Below the pieces are notes generated by a model, which saw only the letters and a list, made by a program, of their open reading frames with translations, made no database searches and was not told the DNA's origin. A DNA stretch of 64,000 nt, from NCBI GenBank assembly GCA_003134555.1, contig PLBO01000135.1, forward strand, positions 124,001 through 188,000, in the 5' to 3' direction. The translations under genes and the position numbers were made by a program. Below are positions 8,916 to 17,861 of this stretch, in pieces; position 1 is the stretch's first letter; every line of letters starts with the position of its first letter. This stretch comes from Actinomycetota bacterium. GTDB lineage: Bacteria; Actinomycetota; Acidimicrobiia; IMCC26256; PALSA-610.

Positions 8916-10145
8916 GTGACCGATCTGTTCACCAACCCACACCGCTACGGCGATCTCGACGCCTGGCGGCGCGAGGCCGTCGAGCTCCATGCCCGCGGCC
9001 CGATCCACCGGATCGATCAACCGGGCTACCAGCCGTTCTGGGCGGTGATCGGCCACGACGCGGTCCTCGACATCGAACGGCGGCCGGACGAGTTCACCAA
9101 CGCGCCGATCCCGATCCTCGGAAGCGACGCGCAGCTCTCGTTGCGCGCCGCGGGCGGCGCCGAGATCCGCACCCTCATCCACATGGACGAGCCCGACCAC
9201 GGCAAATACCGCAAGCTGACCAACGACTGGTTCAAGCCGGCGAGCATCCGCCGGTTGACCGACCGGCTCGACGAGCTCAGCCGTCAAGCCGTCGACAAGC
9301 TCGAGGCGCTCGGCGGCGAGGCCGACTTCTACAAGGACATCGCGCTTGCGTATCCCCTGCAGGTGATCCTGTCGATCCTCGGACTGCCGGAGGCCGACTA
9401 CCCGCGGATGATCAAGCTCACGCAGGAGATGTTCGGCGCCGAGGATCCCGACCTGCAACGCGACGTCATGTCGCCTGAGCAGACGGTCGAGGTCGTCACG
9501 GACTTCTACCGGTACTTCACCGAGCTGACCGCCGACCGCCAGGCCCATCCCACCGACGACCTGGCAACGCTCATCGCCAACGGCACCATCGACGACGCGC
9601 CCATGCCCGACCTCGAGAAGATGGGCTACTACGTCATCATCGCCACCGCCGGTCACGACACGACTGCCGCGGCGATGGCCGGCGGGCTACGCGCCCTCGC
9701 CGAACACCCCGACCAGCTGCGCGTCCTCCAGGACGACCCCGACCTGCTGTCCAACGCGGTCGACGAGATGATCCGCTGGACGGCGCCGGTCCGGCACTTC
9801 ATGCGGACCGCGCAGCTCGACACCGAGGTCGCCGGCGTCGAGATCGCCAAGGGCGACTGGCTGTACCTGTCCTACCTGGCTGGCAATCTCGACCCCGCGG
9901 TGTTCGACGACCCGCTGCGCTTCGACGTCACGCGTCACAACGCCGACCGGCACATCGCGTTCGGCTACGGCATCCACTTCTGCCTCGGCGCCCAGCTCGC
10001 GCGCGTGGAGCTCCGATCGCTGTTCGGCCAACTGGTGCCACGACTCCAGTCCCTCGAGCTGGCCGGCGAGCCCCAGACCGCGAAGACCACCTTCGTGGGT
10101 GGCCACAAGACGGTCCCGATCCGCTACTCCCTCACGGCGTCGTGA
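8916..10145 (+). CDS. Cytochrome P450 (class I bacterial type)
   Basis: 409 residues from GTG 8916, with GAGAGG 7 bp upstream. All P450 landmarks are present: the I-helix oxygen motif AGHDTT near residue 247, the K-helix ExxR (DEMIRW), and the haem loop FGYGIHFCLGAQLARVE near residue 348 with the proximal Cys. No membrane anchor, so it is a soluble enzyme needing separate ferredoxin and reductase, which are not encoded nearby. Related actinobacterial P450s hydroxylate terpenoids, steroids or alkyl chains; the substrate is not readable. It is transcribed away from the TetR/MpaB/NMO operon across a shared operator and ends 7 bp from the convergent Rieske gene. Confidence 0.93.
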   Translation: MTDLFTNPHRYGDLDAWRREAVELHARGPIHRIDQPGYQPFWAVIGHDAVLDIERRPDEFTNAPIPILGSDAQLSLRAAGGAEIRTLIHMDEPDHGKYRKLTNDWFKPASIRRLTDRLDELSRQAVDKLEALGGEADFYKDIALAYPLQVILSILGLPEADYPRMIKLTQEMFGAEDPDLQRDVMSPEQTVEVVTDFYRYFTELTADRQAHPTDDLATLIANGTIDDAPMPDLEKMGYYVIIATAGHDTTAAAMAGGLRALAEHPDQLRVLQDDPDLLSNAVDEMIRWTAPVRHFMRTAQLDTEVAGVEIAKGDWLYLSYLAGNLDPAVFDDPLRFDVTRHNADRHIAFGYGIHFCLGAQLARVELRSLFGQLVPRLQSLELAGEPQTAKTTFVGGHKTVPIRYSLTAS

Positions 10146-10152
10146 CGAGCCG

Positions 10153-11148
10153 TCACACGTAGAACTGCTTCGCCCACTTGCGGAAGGGCAGGATCGGTCC
10201 ATCGCCGTCGGCCAGCGCCGGATTCGCGATGTAGATCTTGTTGTCGAAGATCACGTTGTCCTCGGCCATCTGCTTCTGGAGATCGCGCACGAGCGCTTCG
10301 CCGACGCGCCGCGTCGTCTCGAGCGCGTCCGCGTCGCGGCCGAGCTTCTTGACCCTGTAGACCTTCATCGATTGCGTCCATTCCCAGTCGATGGGCGTGG
10401 TCGTCGCAAAGAACACCGTGTCGATGATCCCGCTGAATCGGGCCACGCCGAACCCCGGACCCCAGCTGTCGGTGTCGATGCGTCCGGCCTGCGGGCCGCG
10501 CGGCGTCGCGAAATCGACGCGGGCGCGAATGTGGTTGAACCAGCCGTCGTACGTGATGCTCTCGACCTCGGGAACGGTCGCGGCGCCGTGCACGGTCTTC
10601 AGGTGCACGAAGTCGGGTCCGTTCTCGGCGAGCTCCTGCCACGGGCAGCGCACGTTCCACTCGGCGACGATCGGCTCGGTCCACTCGTCGGTCACGTACT
10701 CCGTGAGCGCCGGGATGTTCCACAGCGGCCCCTGCTGCGGATCGGGGTGGTACCAGAACATCACGAACCCGTTGACGTCGACGGTGGGGTAGGAGCGCAC
10801 TCTCGCCTTCGCGTTCGTGCGGTCGCTGTACGGGATGCGCACGTTGCGCCCGTCGCCGTCGTACTCCCACCAGTGATACGGGCACACGAGGTTGCAGCCC
10901 TCGACCCGTCCGCCGAGCGCGAGGTTGGCGCCGAGGTGCGGACAGTATGCGTCCATCACGTGCGCGCGGCCTTGCTCGTCGCGCCAGATGACGAGATCGC
11001 GCGCCAGCAGTCGGATCGGCCGGACCGTGCCCGGCGCGAGGTCGGTGGTGTCGCACGCGCGGTACCACGAGAACGGGAACGATGTGTAGTACGGGAAGCG
11101 TTCCTGCGCGGTCATCGCGGTCGGTTGGTAATCGCCTTGCTTCGCCAT
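10153..11148 (-). CDS. Rieske non-haem iron oxygenase, KshA-like
   Basis: 331 residues. The Rieske [2Fe-2S] site is CPH near residue 69 paired with CPYH near 88. The mononuclear iron motif follows as NGPDFVHLKTVH, giving the Asp/His/His ligands. Overall length and the SFPFSWYRACDTTDL opening resemble the oxygenase component of 3-ketosteroid 9-alpha-hydroxylase (KshA) and its relatives. A matching ferredoxin reductase (KshB-like) is not in the window. The ATG at 11148 is the only normal start; in-frame sequence continues upstream as LTTKIRDFDGETPLQA without a start codon, so the N-terminus is uncertain. The coding region lies 70 bp downstream of a TetR gene on the same strand, probably co-transcribed. 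A steroid or terpenoid ring is a reasonable substrate guess only. Confidence 0.88.
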   Translation of the reverse strand: MAKQGDYQPTAMTAQERFPYYTSFPFSWYRACDTTDLAPGTVRPIRLLARDLVIWRDEQGRAHVMDAYCPHLGANLALGGRVEGCNLVCPYHWWEYDGDGRNVRIPYSDRTNAKARVRSYPTVDVNGFVMFWYHPDPQQGPLWNIPALTEYVTDEWTEPIVAEWNVRCPWQELAENGPDFVHLKTVHGAATVPEVESITYDGWFNHIRARVDFATPRGPQAGRIDTDSWGPGFGVARFSGIIDTVFFATTTPIDWEWTQSMKVYRVKKLGRDADALETTRRVGEALVRDLQKQMAEDNVIFDNKIYIANPALADGDGPILPFRKWAKQFYV

Positions 11149-11218
11149 CGCCTGCAGGGGCGTCTCGCCGTCGAAGTCGCGGATCTTCGTCGTCAGCTCC
11201 CGCGCGCCTTGCCGTCCG

Positions 11219-11815
11219 TCATCGTTCCCTCAGCAGCGTGCGCGCCGCGAGCTCGAGCTCGTCGGCGACGTCGCCGGGCGCGCGCCCGCCGGTCACGAGT
11301 CCGACCATGTTCGCGAACAGCACCGCCTCGAGGATGCGCACGATCGCGTCGCGGTCGCCGACCTCGCTCTCGCCCAACGCGAGATCGACCCAATGCCGCG
11401 TCGACGATTCCATCGCGACGCGCGCGTGCGCGACCTCGGGCGAACCGGAGATGTACGCGCGCGTCATCGCGACGTAGAGGTTCGGCGCCTTCTCGATGTT
11501 CTGTACCGCGCGCCGGAGTGTGGCGACCGCGCGTTCGACCGGTGACCGGCCCCGGCGCGGCCGCGACGACAGCGTTTCGGTGGTCTGGCCGACCAGATCG
11601 ATCAGCACGTCGACCAGCAGGTGATCCTTCGACGAGAAATAGAGGTACGCGGTCGGAGCCGAGACACCCGCGTGCGCGGCGACCTGGCGCATGCCTACGG
11701 CTTCGTAGCCGCCTTCGGTCGCGAGCTCGAGGGCGGCGTCGAGAAGCCGGCGCCGGGTGGCGGCCTGGGTCGGGGAAAGGGGACGCATCACGACCTCGGC
11801 CGGCAGGTTCGTCAC
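11219..11815 (-). CDS. TetR-family regulator upstream of the KshA-like gene
   Basis: About 198 residues. The N-terminal helix-turn-helix is typical (AATRRRLLDAALELA, MRQVAAHAGVSAPTAYLYFSSK), and the C-terminal half is a ligand-binding helical domain. I use GTG 11815 because a minus-strand promoter (TGGACA 11846-11851, CAGTAT 11823-11828, 17-bp spacer) would start transcription 7 nt after the -10, at that codon. ATG 11788 with GAGG just upstream is an equally possible start. It is divergent from the acyl-CoA dehydrogenase and probably precedes the Rieske oxygenase in one transcript. A perfect ACACGTGT palindrome at 11841-11848 overlaps the -35 and is a candidate operator half. Confidence 0.85.
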   Translation of the reverse strand: MTNLPAEVVMRPLSPTQAATRRRLLDAALELATEGGYEAVGMRQVAAHAGVSAPTAYLYFSSKDHLLVDVLIDLVGQTTETLSSRPRRGRSPVERAVATLRRAVQNIEKAPNLYVAMTRAYISGSPEVAHARVAMESSTRHWVDLALGESEVGDRDAIVRILEAVLFANMVGLVTGGRAPGDVADELELAARTLLRER

Positions 11816-11822
11816 GTCCCGG

Positions 11823-11851
11823 ATACTGACATGGCTCTTTACACGTGTCCA
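11823..11851 (-). promoter_or_regulatory. Candidate promoter/operator between TetR and acyl-CoA dehydrogenase
   Basis: Minus-strand TGGACA (11846-11851) and CAGTAT (11823-11828) with a 17-bp spacer. The 8-bp palindrome ACACGTGT (11841-11848) lies across the -35. ACTGACA and the reverse complement of TGTCCAGT form loose flanking arms. The intergenic space is small and shared by both genes, so dual control is plausible. Confidence 0.4.
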
Positions 11852-11865
11852 GTTTTTGTGCTGGG

Positions 11866-13057
11866 ATGAGATTCGTGACCGCCGCGCTTTCCGACCAGAC
11901 GTTCCGGGCCGAGGCCGCATCGTGGCTCGAGAAGCAGGCGCCCGCGACGCGCGCCGGGATCGAGGCGGCCGCGACGGACCGCGAGCACTTTGACGCCGGT
12001 CGCGCCTGGCAACGGCTGCTGTTCGACGCCGGTTGGGCGGGCATCGCTTGGCCTACCGAATACGGCGGTCGGGGCGCGACGCCCGCCCAGGCCACGATCT
12101 TCGCCGAGGAACAGTCGCGGTTCGGCGTGAGCGCCGGCTTCGTCGCGTCGACGATCGGGATGGTCGGTCCGGTGCTGCTGCGCCATGGAGACGAAGCACA
12201 ACGCGCGCGCTATCTCCGGCCGCTGCTGCGCGCGGACGAGACCTGGTGTCAGTTGTTCAGCGAGCCGTCGGCGGGGAGTGACCTCGCGAACCTCGCGACC
12301 CGCGCGGAGCGGTACGGAGACGAGTTCGTCGTCAACGGGCAGAAGGTGTGGACGTCGAACGCGCTTCTGTGCGACTTCGCGATCCTGCTGACCCGCACGA
12401 ATCTCGACGCGCCCAAGCACCACGGGATCACGTTCCTGCTGCTCGATCTGCGCACGCCCGGCGTCGAAGTTCGTCCCTTGCGTCAGATCACCGGCGCCTC
12501 GCACTTCAACGAGGTGTTCTTCACCGACGTTCGCGTTCCGGTCGAGAACGTCGTCGGCGAGATCGACGGCGGTTGGGCGCCGGCTCGATCCGTGCTCGCG
12601 CACGAAGCGGCCGTGATCGGCGGCGGGAACGGTGCCGCCCTCGGTTATACGGCGCTCGCGGCCCTCGCGCGCGCGCGACCGTGAGCGCGACCCGGTAGTT
12701 CGCCAGCAACTCGCGCGCGCGTTCACGCGCGAGCAGATCATGAATTACCTGAAGCGGCGCGTGCAGACGTCGGTGCGTGACGGCGGACGGCCCGAGGTCG
12801 ACGGTTCGGTCATGAAAGTGTTGTGGTCGGAAGCGCGCCGCGAGCGGGCGGAGCTGGGCGTCGCGCTCCTCGGGGCTGCGGGTGCGCTCGACGACGCGTG
12901 GCCACTCCAACTGCTCGAACAGTTCTCGAGCACGATCGGTGGGGGTACGAACGAAGTGCACCGAACCATGATCGGCGAACGCGTGCTCGGGCTCCCGCCG
13001 GAACCACGCATCGATCGCGACGTCTCGTACCGCGAGTTGGCAGCCCGCCGTGGTTGA
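11866..13057 (+). pseudogene. Acyl-CoA dehydrogenase, frameshifted at a CG-dinucleotide run
   Basis: Flavin acyl-CoA dehydrogenase in two frames. The first part runs from ATG 11866 (or GTG 11875, preceded by GGGATGAG) to a stop at 12684, and contains WPTEYGGRG, QLFSEPSAGSDLA and NGQKVWTS, the N-terminal and FAD-binding sections. The second part, in another frame, continues without overlap in content from RDRERDPVVRQQL through FTREQIMNYL to the conserved STIGGGTNEVHRTMIGERVLG near the C-terminus. The break is in (CG)6 at 12666-12677. Adding one CG unit restores a 397-residue protein of normal family length. No other damage is visible, so this is a recent slip or an assembly error rather than an old pseudogene. 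The stop overlaps the methyltransferase start by 8 nt, which argues for a functional parent gene. Confidence 0.85.
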
Positions 13058-13850
13058 CGAGAGCGCGTCGTACCGCATCAACGAAGATCCCGACCAGGTG
13101 CGGCGGGAGCAGGACCGTCTGCGCATGCTCTCCCGCGTCGCCGACGGCCGGACGCACCGAGCCCTGACCGAGGTCGGCATCGCGCCCGCCTGGCACTGCT
13201 GCGACATCGGCTCCGGCGCGGGCACGGTTGCGGCGTGGATGGCCGTGCAGGTCGGGTCGTCGGGTCGCGTCGTATCGCTCGACGTCGACACGCGCTTCCA
13301 GCCACCGAGCAGTGGCGTCATCGAGGTGCGCACCGCCGACGTGACGCGCGATGCGATCGGTACCGAGCTGTTCGACCTCGTCCACGCGCGCGCGGTCCTC
13401 CAGCATCTCGCGCAGCGGGAAGCGATCCTCGACAAGATGATCGCGGCCGCGAAGCCGGGCGGGTGGATCGTCGTGAACGACGTCGACTGGATCCAGTACG
13501 ACGCACAGCCCGTACCCGAGCCGTTCGCAACGCTCTCGCGCGTACTCCGCGAGCTCAGTAGCAGCCAGCACGGATACGACGGCACGTGGGGTCGCATGTT
13601 GGTCGACGCCTTCACCACACGCGGACTCCGCGAGGTGAACGGCCGAGGTGAAGTGTGGACGATGCGCGGCGGCACCGATTCGGCCGAGTGGTACGTCTCC
13701 GCCCTCGATCGCGCGCTCGCCGTCCTTCCCGCCGAGGTGTTCCCGGCGGGCTTCGACCCGCATGCCGCGATCGCACAAGCGCGAGAGCCCGCGTTCGCGA
13801 TCCTGTCTCCGATCTCGATCACCGCGTGGGGGCGCAAGCCGGAGCGCTGA
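13050..13850 (+). CDS. Class I SAM-dependent methyltransferase
   Basis: 266 residues from GTG 13050, overlapping the end of the acyl-CoA dehydrogenase by 8 nt. The Rossmann SAM-binding motif I is CDIGSGAGTVAAWMA near residue 50, followed by an acidic strand end (SLDVDTRF) and a motif-IV-like FDLVHARAVLQHL. The long C-terminal part carries WIQYDAQPVPEPF and SPISITAWGRKP, a pattern of small-molecule methyltransferases. The substrate is unknown. Placement between an acyl-CoA dehydrogenase and an acyl-CoA ligase suggests action on a lipid-like acid or its precursor, which is inference. Confidence 0.85.
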   Translation: MVDESASYRINEDPDQVRREQDRLRMLSRVADGRTHRALTEVGIAPAWHCCDIGSGAGTVAAWMAVQVGSSGRVVSLDVDTRFQPPSSGVIEVRTADVTRDAIGTELFDLVHARAVLQHLAQREAILDKMIAAAKPGGWIVVNDVDWIQYDAQPVPEPFATLSRVLRELSSSQHGYDGTWGRMLVDAFTTRGLREVNGRGEVWTMRGGTDSAEWYVSALDRALAVLPAEVFPAGFDPHAAIAQAREPAFAILSPISITAWGRKPER

Positions 13851-13875
13851 CGGCGCGACCTGGGAAGATAAGGCG

Positions 13876-15528
13876 ATGCAGACGATCGGAGATCTCGTGC
13901 GCGCTCGCGCCGGCGACACGAACGTTGGTCTGCGGTTCGAGGATTCCTCGTGGACATGGGCGGAGGTGGTCGAAGTCGCCGCGCAACGCGCCGCCTTCTT
14001 CCGCGCGCTCGCGCCGCCGGACGTTCCGTTCCACGTCGGAGTCCTGCTCGACAACGTCCCCGAGTTCTGGTTCACGCTCTGCGGAGCGGCACTCGCGGGA
14101 GCGACCGTCGTCGGCATCAACCCGACGCGCCGCGGAGCCGAGTTGGCGCGCGACATCGCGCACACCGACTGCGCGTTCGTGCTCACGGAATCAGCGCATC
14201 TCCATCTCTTCGAAGCCGCGGGCAATGCGGATGAGCCCGGGCGTCTTCATGTGATCGACGGACCAGAGTGGTCGGACGCGCTGGCGCCGTTCGCGCGTGC
14301 GCCGATGCCGGAGACCGGCCCGGCGCCCGCCGACCCGTTCATGCTCATCTTCACTTCGGGAACCACGGGTGCGCCCAAGGCCGTGCGAATGGGACACGCG
14401 CGGTTGGCCGCATACGGCGGCAAGCTCGCCGAGATGTTCGGTCTGGCCCCGCCCGACGTGTGCTATTCGGTGATGCCACTTTTCCACTCCAACGCCGCGG
14501 TCTCCGGATTCGCGAACGTGCTGGCCTCGGGTGCAACCGGTGTCCTGCGCCGGCGTTTCTCGGCGACGAACTTTCTGCCCGACGTCCGTCGCTACGGCGT
14601 CACGTTCTTCAATTACGTCGGCAAGCCACTGAGCTACATCCTTGCGACCGCGGAACGCGCCGACGATGCCGACAATCCGCTGCGAATCGCGTTCGGCAAC
14701 GAGGCCGCGCCGCTCGACATCGATCGGTTCGCACAGCGGTTCGACTGCATCGTCGCCGACGGCTATGGATCCACCGAAGGCGGCTTGAACATGAGCCGGA
14801 CGCCCGAAACGCCACCGGGGTCTCTCGGGTTACCGGTCGCGCCGATACGGGCGAGGATCGTCGACCCCGACACCGGCGAGGAGTGCCCGACCGCGGAGTT
14901 CGACGAGCACGGACGACTGCTGAACGCCGATACCGCGATCGGCGAGATCGTGAACCCCGACGGCGGCGGCGGGTTCGAGGGCTACTACAACAATCCCGAA
15001 GCCGACGCCGAACGCGTGCGCGACGGCGTGTACTGGACCGGCGACCTCGGCTACCGCGACGAGAACGGCTTCTTCTACTTCGCGGGGCGCTCCGGTGACT
15101 GGCTGCGAGTGGATGGCGAGAACTTCGCTGCGACACCGGTGGAGCTCGTGCTCGCACGTCACCCCGATGTGGTCGTGGCCGCGGTCTACGCCGTGCCCGC
15201 CTTTGACGTCGGCGACGAAGTCATGGCCGCGCTCCATGTGCGCGACGACGCCGACTTCGATTCGCTTCGTTTCCCGTCGTTCCTCGCGACGCAGTCCGAC
15301 CTCTCGCCGAAGTGGATCCCGCGCTTCGTGCGGGTCACGCACGAACTGCCGTCGACCGCGACTCAGAAGGTGTTGAAGCGCGTCCTCCGCCACGAACACT
15401 GGGAATGCGACGATCCCGTCTGGTGGCGACCGGATCGCGAACCGGAGTATCGACGATTGACCGCACCCGACGTCGCAGCATTGCGAGCACGCTTTGTCGA
15501 GCGGGGCCGGGAGTATCTCATCGGCTGA
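13876..15528 (+). CDS. Acyl-CoA synthetase (FadD17-like AMP-forming ligase)
   Basis: 550 residues from ATG 13876, preceded by GGGAAGATAAGG. This is an ANL-superfamily adenylating enzyme: P-loop FTSGTTGAPKAV near residue 160, A5 motif DGYGSTEGG, A7 motif YWTGDLGYRDENG and A8 hinge GRSGDWLRVDGENF. It would activate a fatty, steroid side-chain or similar carboxylic acid to its CoA thioester with ATP. Order and length resemble the mycobacterial FadD17 group. A catalytic-lysine region is present near the C-terminus (STATQKVLKRVL). It follows the methyltransferase by 25 bp and probably shares its operon with the acyl-CoA dehydrogenase. Confidence 0.9.
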   Translation: MQTIGDLVRARAGDTNVGLRFEDSSWTWAEVVEVAAQRAAFFRALAPPDVPFHVGVLLDNVPEFWFTLCGAALAGATVVGINPTRRGAELARDIAHTDCAFVLTESAHLHLFEAAGNADEPGRLHVIDGPEWSDALAPFARAPMPETGPAPADPFMLIFTSGTTGAPKAVRMGHARLAAYGGKLAEMFGLAPPDVCYSVMPLFHSNAAVSGFANVLASGATGVLRRRFSATNFLPDVRRYGVTFFNYVGKPLSYILATAERADDADNPLRIAFGNEAAPLDIDRFAQRFDCIVADGYGSTEGGLNMSRTPETPPGSLGLPVAPIRARIVDPDTGEECPTAEFDEHGRLLNADTAIGEIVNPDGGGGFEGYYNNPEADAERVRDGVYWTGDLGYRDENGFFYFAGRSGDWLRVDGENFAATPVELVLARHPDVVVAAVYAVPAFDVGDEVMAALHVRDDADFDSLRFPSFLATQSDLSPKWIPRFVRVTHELPSTATQKVLKRVLRHEHWECDDPVWWRPDREPEYRRLTAPDVAALRARFVERGREYLIG

Positions 15529-15764
15529 ATCCGACCGGGAACGTCGGTTTCGAGGTGAGAAGTCGTTCACAAGTGCCCAAGCGGGCGATCTGAGTGGTCA
15601 TGTGGTGGTCGGCAGCCGCTCGGCCCTCGATGTCGTCGACCCGTCGCATCGAGTCGGCGTCACCGAGCGCTCAGCGCGCAGGGCGGCCTTTGCGGCCCGA
15701 CGGCGTTGCCCGCCGCGTTGGAACGGTTTACCGTCGCGGCAAGCCCGACTCAGGAGGTCACGGC

Positions 15765-16058
15765 ATGGGTTTCGTTCAGATCATCGAGTTCCGCACGTCA
15801 AAGTTCGACGAGATGCGCAAGGTCGGTAACGAGTGGGAGGCGGCGGCCGGCAGCGACGGCAGAGCGCGCCGACGGGTCATGTGCGAGGACCGCGACAACC
15901 CCGGTCGATACTTCAACATCGTCTTCTTCGACTCGTACGAGTCGGCGATGGAGAACTCGAAGCTTCCGGTCACGGCGAAGTTCTCACAGCGAATGATGGC
16001 CCTCGGTGACGGGCCGCCCACCTTCTACAACCTCGACGTCGTCGAGGACGTCAGCTGA
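15765..16058 (+). CDS. Small conserved-looking protein, function unknown (first of a pair)
   Basis: 97 residues from ATG 15765 behind an excellent ribosome site, AGGAGGT (15752-15758). The sequence begins GFVQIIEFRTSKFDEM and has YFNIVFFDSYESAMENS, alternating strand and helix elements like a dimeric alpha-beta barrel (ABM/EthD-like) fold. No catalytic motif is apparent, and I do not recognise a named family. Its stop is immediately followed by the ATG of the next small gene (TGAATG), so translation is coupled. Confidence 0.8.
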   Translation: MGFVQIIEFRTSKFDEMRKVGNEWEAAAGSDGRARRRVMCEDRDNPGRYFNIVFFDSYESAMENSKLPVTAKFSQRMMALGDGPPTFYNLDVVEDVS

Positions 16059-16244
16059 ATGCCCACTTACCGGATGGTCTACGGAGACTCCGAACAGGTC
16101 GTGCAAGAGACCTTCGACGACGTCGAGGTGCAACGAGAAGACGGGTGGGTCGTGCTGTTCCGCGGGCCGGACGCAATCCTTCGCGTCCAAGAAGATCACG
16201 TACAGGCCCTCGACCTGGTGGAAGGGCCCGACGCATCTCGCTGA
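16059..16244 (+). CDS. Small acidic protein, function unknown (second of a pair)
   Basis: 61 residues. The ATG at 16059 directly follows the TGA of the upstream gene, with no intergenic base. The product is strongly acidic (FDDVEVQRED, VQEDHVQALDLVEGPD) and beta-rich, lacking signal peptide or membrane segments. The abutting arrangement suggests the two small proteins are made together, perhaps as a complex; that is inference. No family recognised. Confidence 0.7.
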   Translation: MPTYRMVYGDSEQVVQETFDDVEVQREDGWVVLFRGPDAILRVQEDHVQALDLVEGPDASR

Positions 16245-16332
16245 CGGCCCGGCCGGCCCAAGAGGGGTCCACCCGCGGGCTTCAAGGGCGACTGATCCGA
16301 GCCTCGGTTCCGAATTTCAGGGTCACGCAGGT

Positions 16333-16653
16333 TCACCCCCCGGGAGCGCGCCAGCCGCTCTTCTTTCCTCGCGCGCCGTCGATCTCCTCGGGCGTGACGA
16401 GCACACTTGTCGACACGGCGACGCGGCCCGACGCGGAGGTTTCCATTGCGAAGGCGGCGGCGGTCTCGTTGTCGGGCAGCTCACAGATGACGATGACGTC
16501 GTCGTCGCCGAAGGCGAAGTAGAACGACTCGAGCGCGCCACCCAGTGACTCGATTGCGCGTTTGACGACGGTACGACGCGTGGTGCCGCCTTCGGTCAGG
16601 ACTCCTGCGATTCCTTCGGGGCTGAGCGACGCCTTGAAGAGGTACTTCGCCAT
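16333..16653 (-). CDS. GYD-domain protein
   Basis: 106 residues from ATG 16653, with CCAGGAGGG upstream. The pattern MAKYLFKASLSPEG, then TRRTVVKRAIESLGG and AFGDDDVIVICELPDN, fits the GYD domain, a small alpha-beta-barrel family of unknown activity. A basic, Gly/Pro-rich tail ends the protein. It converges on the small-gene pair from the other strand and lies about 75 bp upstream of the P450 stop, so it is probably a separate unit. Confidence 0.82.
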   Translation of the reverse strand: MAKYLFKASLSPEGIAGVLTEGGTTRRTVVKRAIESLGGALESFYFAFGDDDVIVICELPDNETAAAFAMETSASGRVAVSTSVLVTPEEIDGARGKKSGWRAPGG

Positions 16654-16729
16654 CGGGACCCTCCTGGTTCGCGGCTGATAAACCGCACCTTCGCGCCGAG
16701 ACACCTCGCGCGCAACCCTTCGCGAGGGC

Positions 16730-17854
16730 TCAGCGTGCGGTGAGCCGCACGGGCAACGCGGCGAATCCGCGGATGGCGGCGGAGTCGGTTCGCTCGGCTC
16801 CGCGCAGCACCTCGATCGAGCACACGCGCTCGGCGAGAGTGCGGAACACTGATGCCCCTTCGATTCGGGCGAGGGGCGCGCCCAGACAGAGGTGAATGCC
16901 GGAACCGAACGCGAGGTGGGCCGAGGTATCGCGATCGATCACGAATCGATGCGGCGCTTCGAAGACTCGTTCGTCGCGGTTCGCGGATCCGAAGAGCACC
17001 ACGACTGACCTGCCATCGTCGGTGCGCCGGAGAAAGAAGCGCACCGGGGCGTCGAAGCGCAGGATCTCCTCGACTGCGGCGGGCGCTCGGCCGGAGGGAT
17101 CGTCGATCAGAGAAGCGAGTTGATCGGGGTTGGCGGCCAGCGCCGCCACGCCGTTGCCGATCAGGTGCACCGTGGTGTCCAGCCCGGCGATGATGATCGA
17201 GGCGAGAGCAACGAAGCGTTCGTCGTCGTGCAAGCGCTCGTCGTCACCGCCGGAAAGGATCGCCTCGGCGAAACCGTTGGTGCGGACGCTCGCGAAGCCG
17301 TCGCCCAGCGCCCATTCGAGGAAGCCCGCGAAGTGCTCGGCGGAAGCCTCGGGCGGTTCGGGCGCACCCAGCCGGAACGACGCGTCGGCCCACGTTGCCG
17401 CCGCGTCGGGCAAGTCGAGGCCGAGCCATTCGCTCATCACCCGAAGCGGTACGCGACGGGCCAGCGTGCTCATGACTTCGCCACCACCGGTCGCGACCAG
17501 ACCGTCGAAAATTTCCTCGACGATTCCGTCGACGACGTCGACCATGTCGGCCATCGCCCGCGGCGTGCACCACTTCTGCACGGCTCGCCGCACACGCGTG
17601 TGAACCGGCGGGTCGTTCTCGATGAACGTCGCGCGGATACCCGCCTGATCGACCGGGATCCATTGCACACCCAATCCCGAGCGGTAGGTCGTGTGGTCGC
17701 GGAGCACGGCGCGGGCAACGTCGTGTCGGGCCGCCACGAAGACTCCGCGTTCGGGGATCTCGATCAGATCCGACGGCTGGGTACGGAGGTACGCGTAGAA
17801 CGGGTACGGGTCGTCGAGATGGCGCCGCTCGAACGGATCGTCGGCTTCCGCCAC
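16730..17854 (-). CDS. Cytochrome P450 (second, cupin-linked)
   Basis: 374 residues if it starts at GTG 17854, just inside the end of the cupin gene; the frame upstream is shadow sequence of the cupin. Landmarks are the N-terminal DDPYPFYAYLRTQ, I-helix IIAGLDTTVHLIG, ExxR in EEILRFDAPVRFF and haem loop FGSGIHLCLGAPLARIE. It is slightly short but complete for a soluble bacterial P450. The I-helix has AGLDTT, keeping the Asp-Thr pair needed for oxygen activation. Overlap with the cupin gene implies a two-gene operon. Redox partners and substrate are not evident. This P450 is clearly different in sequence from the one at 8916-10145. Confidence 0.88.
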   Translation of the reverse strand: MAEADDPFERRHLDDPYPFYAYLRTQPSDLIEIPERGVFVAARHDVARAVLRDHTTYRSGLGVQWIPVDQAGIRATFIENDPPVHTRVRRAVQKWCTPRAMADMVDVVDGIVEEIFDGLVATGGGEVMSTLARRVPLRVMSEWLGLDLPDAAATWADASFRLGAPEPPEASAEHFAGFLEWALGDGFASVRTNGFAEAILSGGDDERLHDDERFVALASIIIAGLDTTVHLIGNGVAALAANPDQLASLIDDPSGRAPAAVEEILRFDAPVRFFLRRTDDGRSVVVLFGSANRDERVFEAPHRFVIDRDTSAHLAFGSGIHLCLGAPLARIEGASVFRTLAERVCSIEVLRGAERTDSAAIRGFAALPVRLTAR

Positions 17855-17861
17855 GACGTCG

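Noticed and set aside
10099-11829. 576-codon plus-strand open frame
   Set aside because: Opposite the Rieske and TetR genes whose motifs are intact; its own sequence is Arg-rich filler.
12666-12677. Programmed ribosomal frameshift in the acyl-CoA dehydrogenase
   Set aside because: No slippery heptamer or downstream pseudoknot is evident, and the repeat-unit slip explains the break more simply.
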